NCBI RefSeq assembly: GCF_029233945.1
Contig: NZ_JARGOQ010000012.1
Span: 1-64,000 of the forward strand
Reading direction: 5' to 3'
From: Sneathiella sp.
GTDB taxonomy: Bacteria; Pseudomonadota; Alphaproteobacteria; Sneathiellales; Sneathiellaceae
DNA: 64,000 nt
Position numbers and translations under genes: made by a program. Numbering within the stretch: position 1 is the stretch's first letter; every line of letters begins with the position of its first letter. The notes beneath the pieces were generated by a model. The model ran no database searches, was not told where the DNA came from, and worked only from the letters and a program-made list of their open reading frames with translations. Positions 60,239-64,000 of this stretch are shown piece by piece.

Positions 60239-62986
60239 ATGAGCAACTTTTCCATTCTCACCCGATTATCGATCCTGAGCGTGGCGCTTCTGGCAATCCT
60301 GATCGGATCGAACCTGTTTCTCGATTACCGCCTGACGCAGAATGCCAAGACAATCGCGAGCGAGGCGGCGCTCGTTGGCCGGATAACCACTGCCAATGCC
60401 GCCAGCAAGTCCTTTGGCGATTTGAAATTCTGGCTCGCCGACCTTGCGGTTAGCCTACTTACCCTGTCAGAGCGCAATGCAGATGCGGCGCTGAAATCCC
60501 TGACGACCAGCCTTGAGGAGTTGAAGGAGTTTGATCCCGAAAGGGTGGCCCTGATCAAACAGGAGCTTGACCTGTTGATGAACGAGGCCCTTCTCGCCGT
60601 TGATGCCTATACGGATGAGCGTCGCGTGATCGGAAATTCCCTGATGGCCAAGGCGCGCGTACATATCCAGACAATCGATGGGCATCTTTCCAGTATTGTG
60701 GATGAACTGGAGGCGGAATCGCGTGTGCGCAGCAGTGCCGGTCTTGCCTCTGCCCGGGATGCGGTCAGCCTCTCTCATATCATTATCATCGTCGGTGCTC
60801 TCATTGGGTTGCTGCTGACGTTCCTCGTGCTTCGCTCAATCCGCACGCCGCTCTCACGGATTGTTACGGCCATGCGGGCCATCACCAAGGGAGACTTGAC
60901 CGCAGAGGTGCCTCCCGCCGGACGCGATGAAATCGGTGAGATGGCCAAAACCCTGTCCCTGTTTCGCGATAGCCTGATCGAACGGGACCGGCTGGCAGCA
61001 GAGTGGGAGGAAGCGCAGGCCGAAGCCCGGAATGCTCAAGAGAAGCTGCTTGTGGCGATTGAGGCGGTGACCGACGCCTTTGCCCTCTATGACACCGAAG
61101 ACCGGCTGGTCATTGCCAACAGCAAATATAGTGAAATGTATGAGTATCTCGGGTTGAGCATCGAAAAGGGCATCCGCTATGAAACGATCATTTCCGCCGC
61201 TGTGGACAAGAAAATGATCGTTGCGGCTCAGGAAAACTCTGATCAATGGCTGAAAGAGCGAATTGAGCGCCACCGCAACCCGACGGGCCCATATGAACAT
61301 TTGCGCGCCGATGGAAAATGGCTCCGGATCAATGAACAGAAAACAGCGGATGGGGGCGTCGTCGGTGTTTTTACTGACATAACGGAGGCCAAGGCACGTG
61401 AGACGGAACTTGGCGAAATGGTGGATCGGCTGGCCGAGGCGCGCGATGTGGCAATGAAGGCGACGCAAACAAAGAGCCAGTTCCTTGCCAATATGAGCCA
61501 TGAACTCAGAACGCCGCTCAATGCCGTGATCGGCATTACAGAGATGCTGGAAGAAGACGCGATCGAGGATGAGGATGAGGATATGATCGAGCCCTTGCAG
61601 CGGATCAGCCGTGCGGGCAAGCATCTTCTCAAGCTGATCAATGATATCCTTGATCTGTCCAAGATCGAGGCCGGCAAGATGGAACTGCATGTGGAAAGCT
61701 TCGATCTTGCTGCCGTTGTCCGGGATTGTGTTGATATGGCCGGGCCGCTCGCCACGCCCAACAATAATACAATCGATGTCAGCCTGCCGGATGATCTGCC
61801 GTCCATGACCTCCGATGTGACGCGGGTCCGGCAGGTTGTCTTCAATCTTCTCAGCAACGCCTGCAAATTTACGGAAAACGGGACAATCGGTATTTCGGTT
61901 AGTCGGGCGGCGGGTGATATTATCAAAATCGATGTTTCCGACACGGGGATTGGTATGTCGCCTGAACAGCTTGAGCGCCTGTTCAGTGATTTCTCTCAGG
62001 CCGACAGCTCGACCACCCGTAAATATGGCGGCACGGGGCTGGGCCTCGCTATCTCGCAGCGCTTCTGCCGCATGATGGGCGGAGATGTCACCGTGGAAAG
62101 CACGCCGGGGACGGGTTCCGTCTTTCGTGTCAGTCTGCCGCGGCAGATTTCATCGGAGGAGGAGAGCGGCCCGATGGAAGGGGCGCTCTCAAGCGCGCCG
62201 ACGGGAGGGGAGCTTGAGGGGAATGTCGTGTTGGTCGTCGATGATGACCCGGTTGCCCGCGATATCCTGCGCCGTTTCCTGGAAGCGGAAGGCTATGACG
62301 TTGCCACTGCCGTCGATGGGGATGAGGGGCTTGAGAAGGCGCGCACCCTTTGTCCCGCCGTAATCACGCTGGATGTGGTGATGCCGGGGAAGGATGGCTG
62401 GACACTGCTCCAGGAACTTAAGGATGATCCGAAGCTTAAGGATATCCCGGTATTGATGGTATCCATCGTCGATGACAAGCATAAGGGCTTTTCGCTTGGC
62501 GTTGCCGACTATATGACCAAGCCGGTCGACCGCAAGCGCCTGTTGACCTTGTTGGAGCGGTACAAACTCAATGGCAATGGCGGCAATGTGCTGATCATCG
62601 AGGATGATGGCTCGACCCGCCAGTTGATGCGTCGGATTTTTGTAAGCGAAGGCTGGCGGGTGCGCGAGGCGGTGAATGGTCGGGCCGGTCTGCAACTCGT
62701 TAAGGACGCCATTCCGGACTTGATCCTGCTCGACCTGATCATGCCGGAAATGGATGGTTTTGAATTTGTTGATTCCCTGAAAGCAGTCCCCGAGGCAAAG
62801 GGGGTACCGGTGGTTGTCATCACCGGGGCAGACCTGTCCGACGACGACCGTAAGCGTCTCAATGGCGGGGTTGAACAGGTTATCAAGAAATCAGCGGACG
62901 GGGCGCCAACGTTCCTCGATGAAGTCCGCCGATATGTGGGTCAACACCTGATTGCTCGTGCCAAAATGTCTGGAGAAGCAAAATGA
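60239..62986 (+). CDS. hybrid sensor histidine kinase (TM-HAMP-PAS-HisKA-HATPase-REC-REC)
   Basis: HAMP LRSIRTPLSRIVTAM; SQFLANMSHELRTPLNAVIG (H box); N, G1, G2 boxes; two REC domains (LDVVMPGKDG, LDLIMPEMDG). Confidence 0.95.
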   Translation: MSNFSILTRLSILSVALLAILIGSNLFLDYRLTQNAKTIASEAALVGRITTANAASKSFGDLKFWLADLAVSLLTLSERNADAALKSLTTSLEELKEFDPERVALIKQELDLLMNEALLAVDAYTDERRVIGNSLMAKARVHIQTIDGHLSSIVDELEAESRVRSSAGLASARDAVSLSHIIIIVGALIGLLLTFLVLRSIRTPLSRIVTAMRAITKGDLTAEVPPAGRDEIGEMAKTLSLFRDSLIERDRLAAEWEEAQAEARNAQEKLLVAIEAVTDAFALYDTEDRLVIANSKYSEMYEYLGLSIEKGIRYETIISAAVDKKMIVAAQENSDQWLKERIERHRNPTGPYEHLRADGKWLRINEQKTADGGVVGVFTDITEAKARETELGEMVDRLAEARDVAMKATQTKSQFLANMSHELRTPLNAVIGITEMLEEDAIEDEDEDMIEPLQRISRAGKHLLKLINDILDLSKIEAGKMELHVESFDLAAVVRDCVDMAGPLATPNNNTIDVSLPDDLPSMTSDVTRVRQVVFNLLSNACKFTENGTIGISVSRAAGDIIKIDVSDTGIGMSPEQLERLFSDFSQADSSTTRKYGGTGLGLAISQRFCRMMGGDVTVESTPGTGSVFRVSLPRQISSEEESGPMEGALSSAPTGGELEGNVVLVVDDDPVARDILRRFLEAEGYDVATAVDGDEGLEKARTLCPAVITLDVVMPGKDGWTLLQELKDDPKLKDIPVLMVSIVDDKHKGFSLGVADYMTKPVDRKRLLTLLERYKLNGNGGNVLIIEDDGSTRQLMRRIFVSEGWRVREAVNGRAGLQLVKDAIPDLILLDLIMPEMDGFEFVDSLKAVPEAKGVPVVVITGADLSDDDRKRLNGGVEQVIKKSADGAPTFLDEVRRYVGQHLIARAKMSGEAK

Positions 62987-63360
62987 CCAAGATCCTCTAT
63001 GTCGAGGACAATGAGGACAATATCTACATGTTGTCCCGCCGCCTGAAGCGCAAAGGGTTCGAGGTCGTCATCGCGAGAGATGGTGCCGCCGGGATCGAGG
63101 CGGCCCATGGCGAGATGCCCGCGCTCATCCTGATGGATTTGAGCCTTCCGAAAATGGACGGCTGGGAGGCGACGCGGCGGCTGAAATCAGATGAGACAAC
63201 GAAAGCCATCCCAATCATCGCCCTGTCGGCCCATGCGCTGGAAGGCGAGCGGGAGAAGGCGCTCGATGCTGGCTGCGATGACTTCGATACCAAACCCGTC
63301 GAATTTTCCCGCCTCATGGGAAAGATTGAAGGATTTCTGGATATGGGAGGGACATCTTGA
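62983..63360 (+). CDS. single-domain response regulator (CheY/DivK-like)
   Basis: ILYVEDNEDNIYMLSRRLKRKGFEV, ALILMDLSLPKMDGWEA; ATGA overlap with kinase gene. Confidence 0.94.
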   Translation: MTKILYVEDNEDNIYMLSRRLKRKGFEVVIARDGAAGIEAAHGEMPALILMDLSLPKMDGWEATRRLKSDETTKAIPIIALSAHALEGEREKALDAGCDDFDTKPVEFSRLMGKIEGFLDMGGTS

Positions 63361-64000
63361 TCCAGGAAGACGCCCGCATTCTGATCGTCGATGATAATGA
63401 GGATAATCGCTTTACCCTGAAGCGGCGGCTTAAAAAGATCGGCTATGGGAATCTGGAAATTGCGGTTCATGGACGCGACGCGCTGGAGAAGATGCAGGCG
63501 CAGCCCTTCGATCTTGTCCTCCTGGATATCATGATGCCGGAAATGGATGGCTATGAGGTGCTGGAAACCGTTAAGCGGGATATGCATCTTCGCCATATCC
63601 CGGTCATTATGATTTCGGCGGCAGACCAGCTTGAAAGTGTCGTAAAATGCATTGAACTCGGGGCGGAGGATTTTCTGCCCAAGCCCTTTAATGCGACCTT
63701 GTTGCGGGCGCGTGTTTCCGCCTCGCTTGAGAAAAAGGCGCTGCGCGATCAGGAGGAGGCCTACCGCGCCCAGATCGTCGCCGAGAAGAAACGCACCGAT
63801 GAGTTGCTGCATGCGATCATTCCGGCCATGGCGGTGCAAGAGCTTAAACAGACCGGGATGGTGCGCCCGCGCAATTACGATGCGGTCGGCATTCTGTTTT
63901 GCGATATCGTCGGCTTTACCGCCTATTGCGACCGTAATCTGCCGGAAACGGTTGTCGCCCATCTTCAGGCGCTGATCGAGGCGTTCGAGCAGATCGTCGA
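63357..64000 (+). CDS. response regulator fused to class III adenylate/guanylate cyclase (3' end outside window)
   Basis: My translation from TTG 63357 (TTGA overlap) stays open to the window edge: IQEDARILIVDDNEDNRFTLKRRLKKIGY...LDIMMPEMDGYEV...YDAVGILFCDIVGFTAYCDRNLPETVVAHLQALIEAFEQIV. Not in the supplied ORF track. Confidence 0.92.
   Translation, partial: MIQEDARILIVDDNEDNRFTLKRRLKKIGYGNLEIAVHGRDALEKMQAQPFDLVLLDIMMPEMDGYEVLETVKRDMHLRHIPVIMISAADQLESVVKCIELGAEDFLPKPFNATLLRARVSASLEKKALRDQEEAYRAQIVAEKKRTDELLHAIIPAMAVQELKQTGMVRPRNYDAVGILFCDIVGFTAYCDRNLPETVVAHLQALIEAFEQIV

Noticed and set aside
63652-63975. 107 aa ORF listed in the track
   Set aside because: Wrong frame of the REC-cyclase gene starting at 63357.
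1-64000. CRISPR arrays, tRNA/rRNA genes, IS elements, toxin-antitoxin pairs
   Set aside because: No regularly spaced repeats, cloverleaf/CCA-type gene, transposase-like protein or recognisable TA pair was seen on reading; a tRNAscan/ISfinder run was not possible.

Overview
The window is 64 kb of a moderately GC-rich alphaproteobacterial chromosome; the taxonomic call is inferred from gene content and synteny such as ftsH-folP-glmM, hisZ-purA, rpoH/rluD and xseB-ispA-dxs-tlyA. Most of it is housekeeping and metabolism: ftsH (5' truncated), folP, glmM, thiD, serC-serA, hisZ, purA, rpoH, rluD, an RlmD/TrmA-type methyltransferase, tlyA, dxs, ispA, xseB, an RND efflux pair, an ATPase-less polar amino acid ABC transporter, prfC and yajQ. 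I recognised no rRNA, tRNA, transposase, integrase or CRISPR array. The main accessory features are: (1) a tandem array of three divergent paralogous ~145-160 aa proteins of unknown function (57221-59155), with very AT-rich DNA in front of the last copy; (2) a divergent signalling operon next to it (59449-window end) encoding a CxxCH haem-type periplasmic sensor, a hybrid histidine kinase, a single REC protein and a REC plus class III nucleotide cyclase that runs off the window; (3) a membrane-anchored pseudokinase with degraded HRD/DFG motifs and a perfect CtrA-type box upstream; (4) a LexA/CI-like S24 repressor and a small orphan ORF flanking a 13% GC region with palindromes and an 18-bp direct repeat; (5) a degenerate GGDEF-EAL-like protein; (6) a short BLUF photoreceptor. 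All product names come from motif recognition by eye, with no database search.
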